A DNA stretch of 64,000 nt from an uncultured Clostridia bacterium (GCA_947628085.1 CANQYM010000002.1:62001-126000), one strand, 5' to 3'; shown: positions 18,370 through 26,867, numbered from the stretch's first letter. Made by a program: numbers and translations. The notes: generated from the letters alone by a model not told the origin.

Positions 18370-18508
18370 TCTTTTGTACTGCTAAATTTCATCTTTTGTG
18401 TTTTTTAATCTTTTGTACATATATCTTTTACCTTAGTAAATAATATATTTCTTCTTTTGTGGATTTTTAATTTAATCTTTAGTAAATTCTAAAGATTTTA
18501 TCTTTTGT
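18370..18508. repeat. TCTTTTGT short repeats in the mraZ-rsmH spacer
   Basis: Five exact copies of TCTTTTGT (ACAAAAGA on the transcribed strand) start at 18370, 18392, 18409, 18453 and 18501, with further degenerate copies such as TCTTTCGT near 18523. A 9-bp hairpin (18474-18482 with 18489-18497) lies among them. Spacing is irregular. No gene is present in this 289-nt spacer. Confidence 0.6.
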
Positions 18509-18574
18509 GCTTTTAAATTTTATCTTTCGTATTTTTTAGGCTTTATCTTTGGCATTTATATAAACTTTAGCAAG

Positions 18575-19000
18575 TTATATACCAAGCATTTCCATTTTTT
18601 CAGCAATTTCATCTGCTGAAATATCATCATCTGTATTTTGCCATTTTTGTTTACTCCAAATTTCAATTCTTGAATCCATACCTATTATAACAACTTCTTT
18701 TTCAAGTCCGGCAAAGCTTCTCAAATTATTTGAAATTAAGAATCTACCTTGTTTATCTATTTCACAATCCATGGCTCCAGCGAAGAAAAATCTAGAAAAA
18801 GCTCTAGCATCTTTATTAGAAATTGGAAGTGTTCTTAATTTCTGTTCGAAATTTTTCCACTCTTCTAATGAAAAGGCAAATAAGCAACCATCTAAACCTT
18901 TAGTTATTATGAACTTTTCACCTATATCTTCTCTAAGTTTTGCTGGCATAATTAATCTGCCTTTTGTGTCTAGAGAATGTTCATATTCACCAATTAGCAA
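18575..19000 (-). CDS. mraZ: Transcriptional regulator MraZ
   Basis: DNA-binding AbrB-like ring protein that controls the division and cell-wall cluster, usually its own operon. 141 residues with two copies of the domain: [21 protein letters not shown] near the N-terminus and a second DKQGRFLI unit near residue 83, each with the DxxxR-type core. TTG start with GGAG 9 nt upstream. Three operator repeats lie directly before the gene (19021-19050), which strongly supports autoregulation. Downstream are rsmH and ftsL. Confidence 0.96.
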   Translation of the reverse strand: MLIGEYEHSLDTKGRLIMPAKLREDIGEKFIITKGLDGCLFAFSLEEWKNFEQKLRTLPISNKDARAFSRFFFAGAMDCEIDKQGRFLISNNLRSFAGLEKEVVIIGMDSRIEIWSKQKWQNTDDDISADEIAEKMEMLGI

Positions 19001-19020
19001 CTTATATATCTCCTTTCATT

Positions 19021-19050
19021 ATTCTACCACTTTGTTCCACTTCTCTCCAC
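19021..19050 (-). promoter_or_regulatory. MraZ operator: three 10-bp direct repeats
   Basis: On the minus strand GTGGAGAGAA, GTGGAACAAA and GTGGTAGAAT follow each other exactly every 10 bp, ending 20 nt before the mraZ start. This is the known MraZ box pattern of repeated GTGG(A/T) units spaced one helical turn apart. A candidate promoter TTGAAA-17-TAAAAT lies just upstream (about 19064-19092), placing the boxes at or just after the transcription start, so MraZ would repress. Confidence 0.88.
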
Positions 19051-19225
19051 TTCAACTAAATTTTAATATATAGTATTATATTTTTCAAGTGTTTTTTGCG
19101 ATTTTTTTGTTTTTTAATACAATTGAAATATTACAAAAATATTACAATTTAATAGAGTATTTGATAATAGACACTTTTTTATTTATGTGTTAAAATAATG
19201 TTAAATTTAAAAAAGGAATATTTTT

Positions 19226-19720
19226 ATGAATAAAACTATATTTTTTGGATTAATTTTAAATTTTATTTTATATATTTTTTGTATTTTACCTATAATAATA
19301 ATTTTTTTTAAAAAACAAATATATGCTAATAAGTCTCGCTTTCTATTTGTTTTTAGTCTTAGTACAATTTTAGAAATTTTTATTTCTTTAATTGTTCATT
19401 TTTTTGCAAGAAATATTTTTTCTTTCTTTGCAAAGACTCCGGGAATTGTTAATTACGCCGTTTATGCTTCAAAAATTATTTTTATAACGGCTAGCTTGTA
19501 TTCTATTAAATTTTTAATTCCAGGATTTTTATATAATTATAAAAAAAGTAAATTAACACATAAAAAAACAACGATTCTTTTTTTATCAAAAATCGTTGTT
19601 AACTTTATTTTTATGATTATAGGTTTTATAATTTTCTCTATGAAAGGCTTTTTATATAGCATTCCTCTTTGTGATTTAATTTACATATTTTTATATGTTA
19701 TTCTTTTCATTCGAACTTAA
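19226..19720 (+). CDS. Small polytopic membrane protein, possibly half of a MATE-type transporter
   Basis: A 164-residue protein with about five hydrophobic segments and a short basic loop after residue 105 (YNYKKSKLTHKKT). The pattern of segments and the FAKTPGIVNYAVYASKI stretch resemble the C-terminal half of MATE/polysaccharide-flippase proteins, but the similarity is weak and the other half is absent. AAAGGAA precedes the ATG. It is convergent with the next gene and the two stops overlap by 4 nt (19717-19720). It could be a decayed transporter or a real small membrane protein. Confidence 0.6.
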   Translation: MNKTIFFGLILNFILYIFCILPIIIIFFKKQIYANKSRFLFVFSLSTILEIFISLIVHFFARNIFSFFAKTPGIVNYAVYASKIIFITASLYSIKFLIPGFLYNYKKSKLTHKKTTILFLSKIVVNFIFMIIGFIIFSMKGFLYSIPLCDLIYIFLYVILFIRT

Positions 19721-20268
19721 ATATTTTCTGATAAAATATCTAGATTTGCTTGCAATGCATCTGTTGTACTAAGTCCAGCTTTTGCATTAAATACTTGATT
19801 GTCTTTTGTTATATATATTATTGAAGGATATTCAGAAATGTTATAGTTTCTTCTTACTTCTTCGTAAAAATCATAATAAATTTCGAATATATGACTTGCC
19901 TGAAGATCATTATCTACATCTCTTGCACAATTAATTACAAAAAAATTTATTTTATCTGAATATGAGCCACTTAATTCTTCAAGTCTTTTTAGTTCTTCTA
20001 AAGAATCTTCTGATGATTTATTTATAAAGAGTAAAACAATTGGTGAATCTTTATAATCTGAAAGTTTAATTTCTGTTCCATCTGCTTTATAAAATACTGA
20101 ATCTTTATAAGATACATGTTCAATATCTTTTGTTTTTGAAATTTGGGTAGGCTCTACTTTTTTATTTTCTGGCTTATCAAAATAATATACTTTTAAGCAA
20201 AAAATAAGCGTTCCTATAAATAAAATAATAGCTATTATCAAATAAATAATATTTTTTTTGTCTTTCAT
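19717..20268 (-). CDS. Membrane-anchored thioredoxin-fold protein lacking the CxxC motif
   Basis: 183 residues: one N-terminal membrane anchor (about 8-27), a linker, then a TlpA/ResA-like thioredoxin fold with KADGTEIKLSDYKDSPIVLLF, a FFVINCARD strand and the cis-Pro region SEYPSIIYI. Where active family members have WCxxC, this one reads INKSSEDSLEEL, with no cysteine. The fold is thus present but not the disulfide chemistry; it may be a binding or structural relative. AAGGAGG precedes the ATG. Neighbours give no clear functional link. Confidence 0.78.
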   Translation of the reverse strand: MKDKKNIIYLIIAIILFIGTLIFCLKVYYFDKPENKKVEPTQISKTKDIEHVSYKDSVFYKADGTEIKLSDYKDSPIVLLFINKSSEDSLEELKRLEELSGSYSDKINFFVINCARDVDNDLQASHIFEIYYDFYEEVRRNYNISEYPSIIYITKDNQVFNAKAGLSTTDALQANLDILSENI

Positions 20269-20384
20269 TTTGCCTCCTTAATTTACTTATAATATTTATA
20301 ATTTTACCAATAAATATTTTAAAAGTAAATATTAAAGTTATTCTTAATTTTATATTATTTTTTGATAAAAGCTATTGTTTTATT

Positions 20385-21497
20385 CTATCTTCCCTCTGCA
20401 ATTTGAGGTATAAATTTTTCTTTATATATATTTCGTTTATCTTCAAAATTAATTTTAGCAAATTGATATGGCGTAATTGCTTTTCTTTCTCTAAAGAAAT
20501 CTGCTATTTTTTTAGCATCTAGTTTATCAAATTCATATCCAGTATATAGTTTTCTTTTTCTAGATTTTTCAGATAAGCCATCAAAATATCTTTTATCTCT
20601 CTCAATTGCTCTTTGAATTTCTATTGCAGGAGACTCTGAATGTCTATATCTATATCCTAACCAATATGGATAAATTTTAGCCATAACCTCTGGATTTTCA
20701 TTTTGAGTTACTATATCTAAGTAGCTTTTTCCTGTAAGCTTATAATATACATCTTTATCTGTTAAGAATTTTATAAAAGCATGAAACTCTTCTTTTTGTT
20801 TTTTAGTCATTGTTGGTTTATATGGTAACATTGGTTGATGGAAAACTTGGTGTGTAAGATAAGCCACAATTTTATTTGGATTTTTTTCTTTCATTTTTCC
20901 AAAAAATAAATTTGTTTGACTAGATTTTGCTTGGCAAGTTCTATGTATATTAAAATTTGGATACATTATATAGGTGCAAACTGTTCCATTAGCTTCTGGT
21001 TCGTATCCTAATACTCCTTCAACATAAGAAATTACATTATCTTCTTGATGTTTCCAAATTTCTTCAATAGAATCTTTGTATTGTTCTGTAGCAGAAATAA
21101 TTTTTTTAATATCTCTATTTTCACTTAAATGCCAAAAATCTTCTAAAAATCTTTCTACATCCAAAACCTCTACATCAGATAAATCATAAGTATATCTTAG
21201 TCTTCTAGAAGCTTCTTTTTTGTATATTTCTTCACCATATTCTGATGAAATTGGTAGAATTTCTTCAAATATGTTGCTTCCTCTTGAGTTAATGAATTTT
21301 TTGTTTCCAAAGATATTTGGATGATTATGCATAAATTTTGTTATAGCTGGTGAACTATTAATTACTCCCATTTCTCTATAAAGTTCTTTTTTTTCTGGGC
21401 TTTTTCTTGAATCTAATCTTGCTTTTATTTCACCATTAATAATATTGCATAATACTGCCATCTTATCTACAGAAAAAATAATTTTTGGTTTTTTCAT
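20385..21497 (-). CDS. Hypothetical protein with HQxxH motif
   Basis: A 370-residue, apparently cytoplasmic protein that I do not recognise. No signal peptide or membrane segment. At residues 216-220 it reads HQVFH inside a hydrophobic helix-like stretch (IVAYLTHQVFHQP), which looks like the HExxH zinc site of metallopeptidases with Glu replaced by Gln; whether it is related is not shown. The C-terminal third is rich in Arg, Lys and Tyr. AGGAGG precedes the ATG. It stands alone, with a 104-nt gap after it and a 186-nt gap before it that holds a hairpin. Confidence 0.75.
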   Translation of the reverse strand: MKKPKIIFSVDKMAVLCNIINGEIKARLDSRKSPEKKELYREMGVINSSPAITKFMHNHPNIFGNKKFINSRGSNIFEEILPISSEYGEEIYKKEASRRLRYTYDLSDVEVLDVERFLEDFWHLSENRDIKKIISATEQYKDSIEEIWKHQEDNVISYVEGVLGYEPEANGTVCTYIMYPNFNIHRTCQAKSSQTNLFFGKMKEKNPNKIVAYLTHQVFHQPMLPYKPTMTKKQKEEFHAFIKFLTDKDVYYKLTGKSYLDIVTQNENPEVMAKIYPYWLGYRYRHSESPAIEIQRAIERDKRYFDGLSEKSRKRKLYTGYEFDKLDAKKIADFFRERKAITPYQFAKINFEDKRNIYKEKFIPQIAEGR

Positions 21498-21557
21498 ATT
21501 TTCCTCCTATATATGTAATTACATTTATAGATTTTAAAAAGCATTTAAGCTATTTTA

Positions 21558-21601
21558 AATATTGCTAAATTCCTTACGGAAAAAAAGAATACCGCAATAT
21601 T
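21558..21601 (-). repeat. Hairpin in the leader of the HQxxH gene
   Basis: An 8-bp stem (AATATTGC at 21558-21565 with GCAATATT at 21594-21601) encloses a loop in which TTCC pairs with GGAA. It lies about 60 nt before the start codon. No T run follows; function unknown. Confidence 0.35.
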
Positions 21602-21683
21602 CAATTTTATTTTAACACAAATTGTGAAGAAAATAAATACATTTTTGTGATTTTTTTGTAAATTTTTTCAAAATGACTATTTT

Positions 21684-22649
21684 TTACCATACATTAATAT
21701 ATATTAAACTTATAATGTATATTAAATAACTTGCCACATATCCCAATCCTGCAAGCCTTGTTATTTGTTTATTTTTATTTATATATGGTATTAATAATAC
21801 AACTATCATTCCTATTAAAAATACAATAATATCATTATTATATTCAGTTAAATATTCTATTGGTCTAATTATTGCTGTTATACCTATTATTAATACTATG
21901 TTAAAAACATTTGAGCCCATAACGTTTCCAATTGCCATATCTATTTCTCCTTTTAAAATAGCAACTACTGAAGTTATAAGTTCTGGAAGGCTTGTACTAA
22001 AAGATAAAATAGTAATGCTAACTATTTTTCCACTAATTCCTAATTTTATTGCTAATTCAGATACATTATCTACTGTAAAATCTCCACCATATTTTAGTAA
22101 AATTATGCCTATAATAATTTTTAGAAAAGATTTTAATAGCACGTTTTCCATAATATTTTTTTCATCTTTTCCACATAAATTATTCTTTATGCTTTTTTTA
22201 GTTACTACAATATTATATAAAATGAATAGAATACAGAAAATTAATAAAATACTTCCTTCAAATCTTGATATTATTTTTTGCTCTCCATTATTAGCTAAAA
22301 TAAAAAATAGTGCAGTTAAAAATATTACTAGTGGAATTTCTATTTTAATTGTTTTATCTTTAAAATTTAAAGGCCTTATAATACTGCATATTCCTAAAAT
22401 TAAGAACAAATTAGAAATGTTGCTTCCAATAACATTTCCTATTGTTATATCTGAATAATTTTTAAGTGATGACGTTAAACTTACAATTAATTCAGGAAGT
22501 GATGTCCCAATAGATACAATTGTGAGTCCTATTACTATTTCTGAAATTTTAAATTTATGAGCAAGATCACTTGCTCCATCAACTAAAAAATTAGCTCCTT
22601 TTAACAATAAAAAAATACCTATAAAAATTAAGGCTACATTTATAAACAT
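21684..22649 (-). CDS. Calcium/sodium antiporter, YrbG-type
   Basis: Inner-membrane cation/Ca2+ exchanger of the CaCA superfamily, 321 residues, about ten membrane segments. The two inverted alpha repeats are plain: VSIGTSLPELIVS in the first half and LSFSTSLPELITS in the second, each followed by an IGNV(I/M)GSN(I/V)(S/F)N block that forms the ion site. Such proteins expel Ca2+ in exchange for Na+ or act on related cations. AAAGGAAAA precedes the ATG. Monocistronic; no terminator seen directly after its stop. Confidence 0.92.
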   Translation of the reverse strand: MFINVALIFIGIFLLLKGANFLVDGASDLAHKFKISEIVIGLTIVSIGTSLPELIVSLTSSLKNYSDITIGNVIGSNISNLFLILGICSIIRPLNFKDKTIKIEIPLVIFLTALFFILANNGEQKIISRFEGSILLIFCILFILYNIVVTKKSIKNNLCGKDEKNIMENVLLKSFLKIIIGIILLKYGGDFTVDNVSELAIKLGISGKIVSITILSFSTSLPELITSVVAILKGEIDMAIGNVMGSNVFNIVLIIGITAIIRPIEYLTEYNNDIIVFLIGMIVVLLIPYINKNKQITRLAGLGYVASYLIYIISLIYINVW

Positions 22650-22732
22650 CTTATATTTTCCTTTATGCTTTTTATAGATATTATATTTATTTTCTTAAAT
22701 TTTATTAATTTACAAATTAAATATAGAAATGA

Positions 22733-22774
22733 GAGGAGCTGACACGATTCGAAGTTGATTCGTGTCAGCCCCTC
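22733..22774 (-). terminator. GC-rich terminator after the GNAT gene
   Basis: A 15-nt arm pair (22733-22747 with 22760-22774, one G-T pair) with a strong GC content. The following T run is short. Its composition matches the GNAT gene, not the surrounding DNA. Confidence 0.7.
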
Positions 22775-22788
22775 GGCACCGAAAGCTC

Positions 22789-23208
22789 TTATAAATTGAT
22801 TTCGTACAGGTCGGTTCCATCTTTCGAAACAAACCGGCATTTCTCCCAAAACCTGTCAGATTCGTACGTAGCCGACATCAGTTCGATTTTGGTGAAACCT
22901 TCTTTTTTCGCCTGCTCCTTGATTTTCATGATAAACGCGAAACCATATCCGCGTCTCTGATAATCGGGCGAGATGAAGATTTCCTCGATTTTGCAGGCTC
23001 CATCTGTGTATCCCTGCATAACCGAATAACCAATGAGCTCGTTCTGCTTAAAAGCGAGGAACAAAGACTCAGTGGCAACCAGCTTGTCGAAAACTTCTTT
23101 AGGAACAGTTATTTTTCTTCTCTGGTCTATGAATCCAGCATAGAAAAACTGTCCATGAAGCTTCTCGAACTTAGGGTAATCTTCCTGTTTTGCATACCGA
23201 ACTTCCAT
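22789..23208 (-). CDS. GNAT-family N-acetyltransferase in a GC-rich island
   Basis: A 139-residue acetyl-CoA-dependent acetyltransferase; substrate unknown. The acetyl-CoA motif A is clear: EEIFISPDYQRRGYGFAF, and the C-terminal strand/helix ends YESDRFWEKCRF. Composition is unlike the neighbours: bases 22801-22860 contain 28 G+C of 60, while 22381-22440 contain 16 of 60, and codons such as CTG, GCC and ACC are frequent. The gene has its own consensus-like promoter, GGAGGTG binding site and terminator, so it looks like a complete acquired cassette. Confidence 0.88.
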   Translation of the reverse strand: MEVRYAKQEDYPKFEKLHGQFFYAGFIDQRRKITVPKEVFDKLVATESLFLAFKQNELIGYSVMQGYTDGACKIEEIFISPDYQRRGYGFAFIMKIKEQAKKEGFTKIELMSATYESDRFWEKCRFVSKDGTDLYEINL

Positions 23209-23237
23209 GGTGTCACCTCCTAATCAAGATTACGAAT

Positions 23238-23266
23238 ATTATACCATACTTTACATAATTTTTCAA
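23238..23266 (-). promoter_or_regulatory. Promoter of the GNAT gene
   Basis: On the minus strand TTGAAA (23261-23266), 17 nt, TATAAT (23238-23243), 30 nt before the ATG. Confidence 0.72.
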
Positions 23267-23350
23267 ATTTTGTAAACCTTTTCATTTATCTTTTCAAGCT
23301 TTATGGCTGTTTCACGTTTTATTTTTTTCAGTTCTTATAAATAGCAATTT

Positions 23351-24058
23351 TTAAAATCTAGCAGAATTTATAATCTCGTTTGCTTTATCTTGAGTTATAT
23401 ATTTATATTTAACCATTTTGTTTAAAACTTGTTCTTGCCTTTGTTTTGCAAGTTCTGGATTTTTTGTTGGAGAATATACTGATGGAGCATTTGGAATTCC
23501 TGCAAGAAGTGTACATTCATATAAATCCATATCTTGTACCTCTTTTTCAAAATATCCTTGTGACGCATCATATACTGAATAATATCCATCTCCAAAATAC
23601 ATTGTATTTACATATAATTCAAAAATTTCTTCTTTACTACATTCTTTTTCATATTCAAATGCCATAAATATTTCTGCTACTTTTCTAGTAATTTCTTTTC
23701 TTTGTGTAAAATAAGTGTTTTTTGCCAATTGTTGTGTTATTGTGCTTCCACCCTCTACTAATTTCATTTGTTTTATATCTGTGGCAATAGCTCTTATAAT
23801 TGAAATCATATCGACTCCATTATGTTCAAAAAACCTTCTATCTTCTACCGCAACAACAGCATTTATATAGTCTTGTGGCAATTTATCATAAGTTATGTAA
23901 TGCTCTTTTTCAGATTTTATTTGCTCTATTTTTTCTGAAATGCTTTGAGAACTAATTGCTTCCTTATAAACCTTATGTCCTTGATAAATTATAACGCCAC
24001 CTACTATGAGTATTGCAAGAATAATTATAATTACAAAAAACTTTAAAAATTTCTTCAT
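23351..24058 (-). CDS. Monofunctional peptidoglycan glycosyltransferase (GT51)
   Basis: Polymerises lipid II into glycan strands at the outer face of the membrane. 235 residues: N-terminal anchor (about 5-27), then the GT51 domain with catalytic AVEDRRFFEHNG, GGSTITQQLAKN, RKVAEIFMAFEYE and YVNTMYFGDGYY motifs. No transpeptidase domain follows, so this is a monofunctional enzyme of the MtgA/SgtA kind. AGGAG precedes the ATG. Apparently monocistronic. Confidence 0.93.
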   Translation of the reverse strand: MKKFLKFFVIIIILAILIVGGVIIYQGHKVYKEAISSQSISEKIEQIKSEKEHYITYDKLPQDYINAVVAVEDRRFFEHNGVDMISIIRAIATDIKQMKLVEGGSTITQQLAKNTYFTQRKEITRKVAEIFMAFEYEKECSKEEIFELYVNTMYFGDGYYSVYDASQGYFEKEVQDMDLYECTLLAGIPNAPSVYSPTKNPELAKQRQEQVLNKMVKYKYITQDKANEIINSARF

Positions 24059-24130
24059 TTTCTCTCCTAACTTATTCTTATTTTATCATAAAAGAATATC
24101 TTTTCAAGAAAATTAACTATTTATTAAGAT

Positions 24131-24174
24131 TTAAAAAAAATAAATATTTATACTGTGTGCCAGTATAAATATTT
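24131..24174 (-). terminator. Terminator after the acyl-CoA synthetase gene
   Basis: A 14-bp perfect stem (24142-24155 with 24161-24174, loop TGTGC) followed in the minus direction by eight T. Confidence 0.85.
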
Positions 24175-24196
24175 ACTTCTTTAAAACATATTATTT

Positions 24197-25912
24197 TTAA
24201 TTTACTGCATAGCTCATTTTTTTCATTTCTTCATTTCTTTTAATTTTAGCAGTAGTTGTCTTTATAAATTCATCTTTGGTTATTATCATATTTTTTATAT
24301 ATTTATATGTTGGTAAAGTTTTATTAATTTCTTTAATTTTATCCCATATAATTTTAGTAATTTCTTTCTCATTAGCATTTGGATATGCAGATTTTATATA
24401 TTCCTCATCATATTGAACTTTTACAGATACAACTAAATCATCTTCTTTAGGCATTCCAAAAACCATTGACTCTTTAACTAAAGAAATTCTATTAACAAGT
24501 TGTTCTAGTTCTTCTGGATAAATGTTCTTTCCATTTTTAAGAACTATAACATTCTTTTTTCTTCCTGTTATAAAAATGAATCCTTCTTTATCAATGTATG
24601 CTAAATCTCCTGTTAGAAGATAACCATCTTGAAATGCTTCTTTGTTTGCTTCTTCATCATCATAATATCCAAGCATAACATTTGGTCCTTTAACTGCAAG
24701 TTCTCCAATTCCTAATTCATTTTTATTAAGTATTTTTACTTCTACACCTTTTAATGGGAATCCTATTGAACCTTTTTTACTATATTTTGGATTTTCTGCA
24801 CTAACAACTGGAGCTGCTTCTGTTAAGCCATAACCTTGTATTACTTTAATTCCAAGTTCATTAAATCCTTTCCAAACTTCTTTATCAAGAGCTGCTGCAC
24901 CACTTATTATCATTCTTAAGTTTCCACCTAATTGGTCTATTATACTTTTAAATACTTTTCTCTTTAAAAATGGTGTTAAATTTGTAGCTTTTCTAGCAAA
25001 ATTAACTAGTTTTGTTTTACCTTGTTTTTCTATTTCTTTTTGTACTTTTTTATACATATTTTCAATTAAAAGTGGAACACCTATAAAAACAGATACACCA
25101 TATTCTTTTAAGTTTTGAGCAATATATCTTAAGCCATCTGGAAAAGCAGTTGCTGCTCCATAGCTTAATATGAATAACATTCCTGTTGATCCAAATGTAT
25201 GATGAAATGGTAAAAATGCTAAATTAGTATCTGTATCTCTAAAATCTTCTACTAAATGCATTGCAGCTATATTAAATGCTATATTTCTGTGTGAAAGTTT
25301 TACTACTTTAGATGTGCTACTTGTTCCAGATGTGAAACATAATTCAGATACTTTGTTAGAATCTATTTTGGCATTTTCAAACTCATTATTTCCTGCTAAA
25401 CGCAATTCTTTTCCTTCATATTTTAGTTCATTTAATGTTTTATATTTTTCATTTTGCTCCATACAAATATAATGTTCTATATTAATTCCATCTTTTTTAG
25501 CTACAACAGAAACTACTTCTTCCATTGCATTATCAAAAATAATAGCATCTGGATTTGTTCTTCTAATACTGTTTTCAATTTCTACTTCTGTTAAGCCTTT
25601 ATCTAATGGAACTGCTACCATATTTCCTAATAAAACACTTATAAAGCTTAGTGCCCATTCATATCTATTTTTAGAAATAATAGCAATTTTCTTATCTTTT
25701 AAACCCAAGCTATATAAAGCTGTTCCTAAATTATTTACATCTTCCATTAATTCTTTAAAAGTTATATTTGTATATTTAATTTCATTATTTATTTTATTTT
25801 TCAAAATGAAAGCTGTATTATTTGGATATTTGTTTACAGCATCATATACAATTTCTTTAACATTGTTAAAATCAGGATATTCAAAAAGATAATCTGTACT
25901 TTTCTTTTTCAT
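24197..25912 (-). CDS. AMP-forming acyl-CoA synthetase (long-chain fatty-acid CoA ligase-like)
   Basis: Adenylates a carboxylic acid, probably a fatty acid, and transfers it to CoA or a carrier. 571 residues from the ATG at 25912, which has GGGAG 8 nt upstream. Motifs of the ANL superfamily are present: the P-loop-like LCFTSGTSSTSKVVKLSH, IQGYGLTEAAPV, the TGDLAYID block and the C-terminal GRKKNVIVLKNGKNIYPEE hinge. The closest type is the FadD/AMP-binding long-chain group; the substrate cannot be told from sequence. Stands alone, with a strong terminator behind it. Confidence 0.9.
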   Translation of the reverse strand: MKKKSTDYLFEYPDFNNVKEIVYDAVNKYPNNTAFILKNKINNEIKYTNITFKELMEDVNNLGTALYSLGLKDKKIAIISKNRYEWALSFISVLLGNMVAVPLDKGLTEVEIENSIRRTNPDAIIFDNAMEEVVSVVAKKDGINIEHYICMEQNEKYKTLNELKYEGKELRLAGNNEFENAKIDSNKVSELCFTSGTSSTSKVVKLSHRNIAFNIAAMHLVEDFRDTDTNLAFLPFHHTFGSTGMLFILSYGAATAFPDGLRYIAQNLKEYGVSVFIGVPLLIENMYKKVQKEIEKQGKTKLVNFARKATNLTPFLKRKVFKSIIDQLGGNLRMIISGAAALDKEVWKGFNELGIKVIQGYGLTEAAPVVSAENPKYSKKGSIGFPLKGVEVKILNKNELGIGELAVKGPNVMLGYYDDEEANKEAFQDGYLLTGDLAYIDKEGFIFITGRKKNVIVLKNGKNIYPEELEQLVNRISLVKESMVFGMPKEDDLVVSVKVQYDEEYIKSAYPNANEKEITKIIWDKIKEINKTLPTYKYIKNMIITKDEFIKTTTAKIKRNEEMKKMSYAVN

Positions 25913-26023
25913 ATACACATCTCCCTCATCTAGTTTTCAATACTATTATATAGCATATTAAAATTTAAGTCAATTGTTTTACTACTTTTTCTATATTTTT
26001 CCCTTATACTAAATAAAATGATA

Positions 26024-26056
26024 TAAAAAAATACTGCTAATAAATTTTATTAGCAG
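26024..26056 (-). terminator. Terminator after the DUF1836 unit
   Basis: An 11-bp perfect stem (26034-26044 with 26046-26056) followed in the minus direction by TATTTTTTTA. With its one-base nominal loop the top pairs must open. Confidence 0.78.
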
Positions 26057-26080
26057 TTTCATTTTTTACTTTTATTTTCA

Positions 26081-26170
26081 CTAGTTACGCTTTTTACTTC
26101 TTTTAACTTTGTTTAATTTATCTTTTAATCTTGAGTTTTTCTTTCTCTTTTCAAGAGTTTTTTTAATCAT
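26081..26170 (-). CDS. Possible 29-residue basic peptide overlapping the DUF1836 gene
   Basis: The ATG lies inside the last codons of the DUF1836 gene (8-nt overlap), and the frame runs 29 codons to TAG just before the terminator. The peptide (starts MIKKTLEKRKKN, ends RSKKRN) carries about 14 Lys/Arg. No strong ribosome binding site is visible, so it would depend on translational coupling. It may be a real small protein or a chance frame in A-rich DNA. Confidence 0.35.
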   Translation of the reverse strand: MIKKTLEKRKKNSRLKDKLNKVKRSKKRN

Positions 26171-26720
26171 CTTTTGAAGTTTCTTTTTTATTTAACTCTG
26201 CAATTTGTGTTGCAATATATTTACTTCCACTTGAACCTATTGCCATAAATATTGCAGTATCTGAAAACAAATCTTCATCTGACTCATTTCTTTTACTAAA
26301 TTTTTTTCCAATTGCAATAACAGTATTGAAAACAGAGTCATATAAATCGCTAAAGAAATTTAATGTTTCGGCTATTGATGTTCTTTTAACTCTAAGTGCA
26401 ATTAAATCTTTTATGTCTGAAATTGGTAATGCTTGTTTTAATGTACAAATTATTATTAAATATGCAATGTGTTCTCTAGAATATTTTTTCTTTACAGGTG
26501 GTGGCATAATTCCTAATTTAACATAGTTATTTATCATTGATTTTGTAATTAACTTTGTGTCTTCATCAAGTTTATGAAAAGATAAATATTTCTCCATTAA
26601 AGCCACAACTTGGTCCATATATAAATCAATTTCTGGTAGTTCTTCCCAATATGGTAATTTATGTTTTACTATTTTAAAATAATCTTCAAAATTTTTTTCA
26701 TCATTTACTTTTTTTGACAT
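26163..26720 (-). CDS. DUF1836-family protein, putative HTH regulator
   Basis: 185 residues. Contains the DUF1836 core: LYMDQVVALMEKYL, then TKSMINNYVKLGIMPPPVKKKYSREHI, which looks like a MerR-type helix-turn-helix and wing, followed by a helical region. DUF1836 proteins are common in Firmicutes and are thought to bind DNA; targets are unknown. AGGAG precedes the ATG. The C-terminal tail after about residue 150 is Ser/Lys-rich. A 29-codon frame overlaps its stop. Confidence 0.85.
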   Translation of the reverse strand: MSKKVNDEKNFEDYFKIVKHKLPYWEELPEIDLYMDQVVALMEKYLSFHKLDEDTKLITKSMINNYVKLGIMPPPVKKKYSREHIAYLIIICTLKQALPISDIKDLIALRVKRTSIAETLNFFSDLYDSVFNTVIAIGKKFSKRNESDEDLFSDTAIFMAIGSSGSKYIATQIAELNKKETSKDD

Positions 26721-26867
26721 ATAGATACTCCTATAATTTTAATATATTATATAATACCACATTTTAACGGAAATATCAAATATAAAGTATTGTACTTAAA
26801 ACTGAATAAATTGTATTTTGCTTTTCTAGTGTTTTTTCACTAATCTTTTATAATTTTTTTCACCAAT

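Noticed and set aside
18370-18508. CRISPR-like array
   Set aside because: Repeats are 8 bp, irregularly spaced and partly degenerate, and no cas gene is present.
22640-22849. Frame spanning the GNAT terminator
   Set aside because: It runs through the GNAT 3' end and a clear terminator hairpin into AT-rich DNA; it has no coding character after residue 30.
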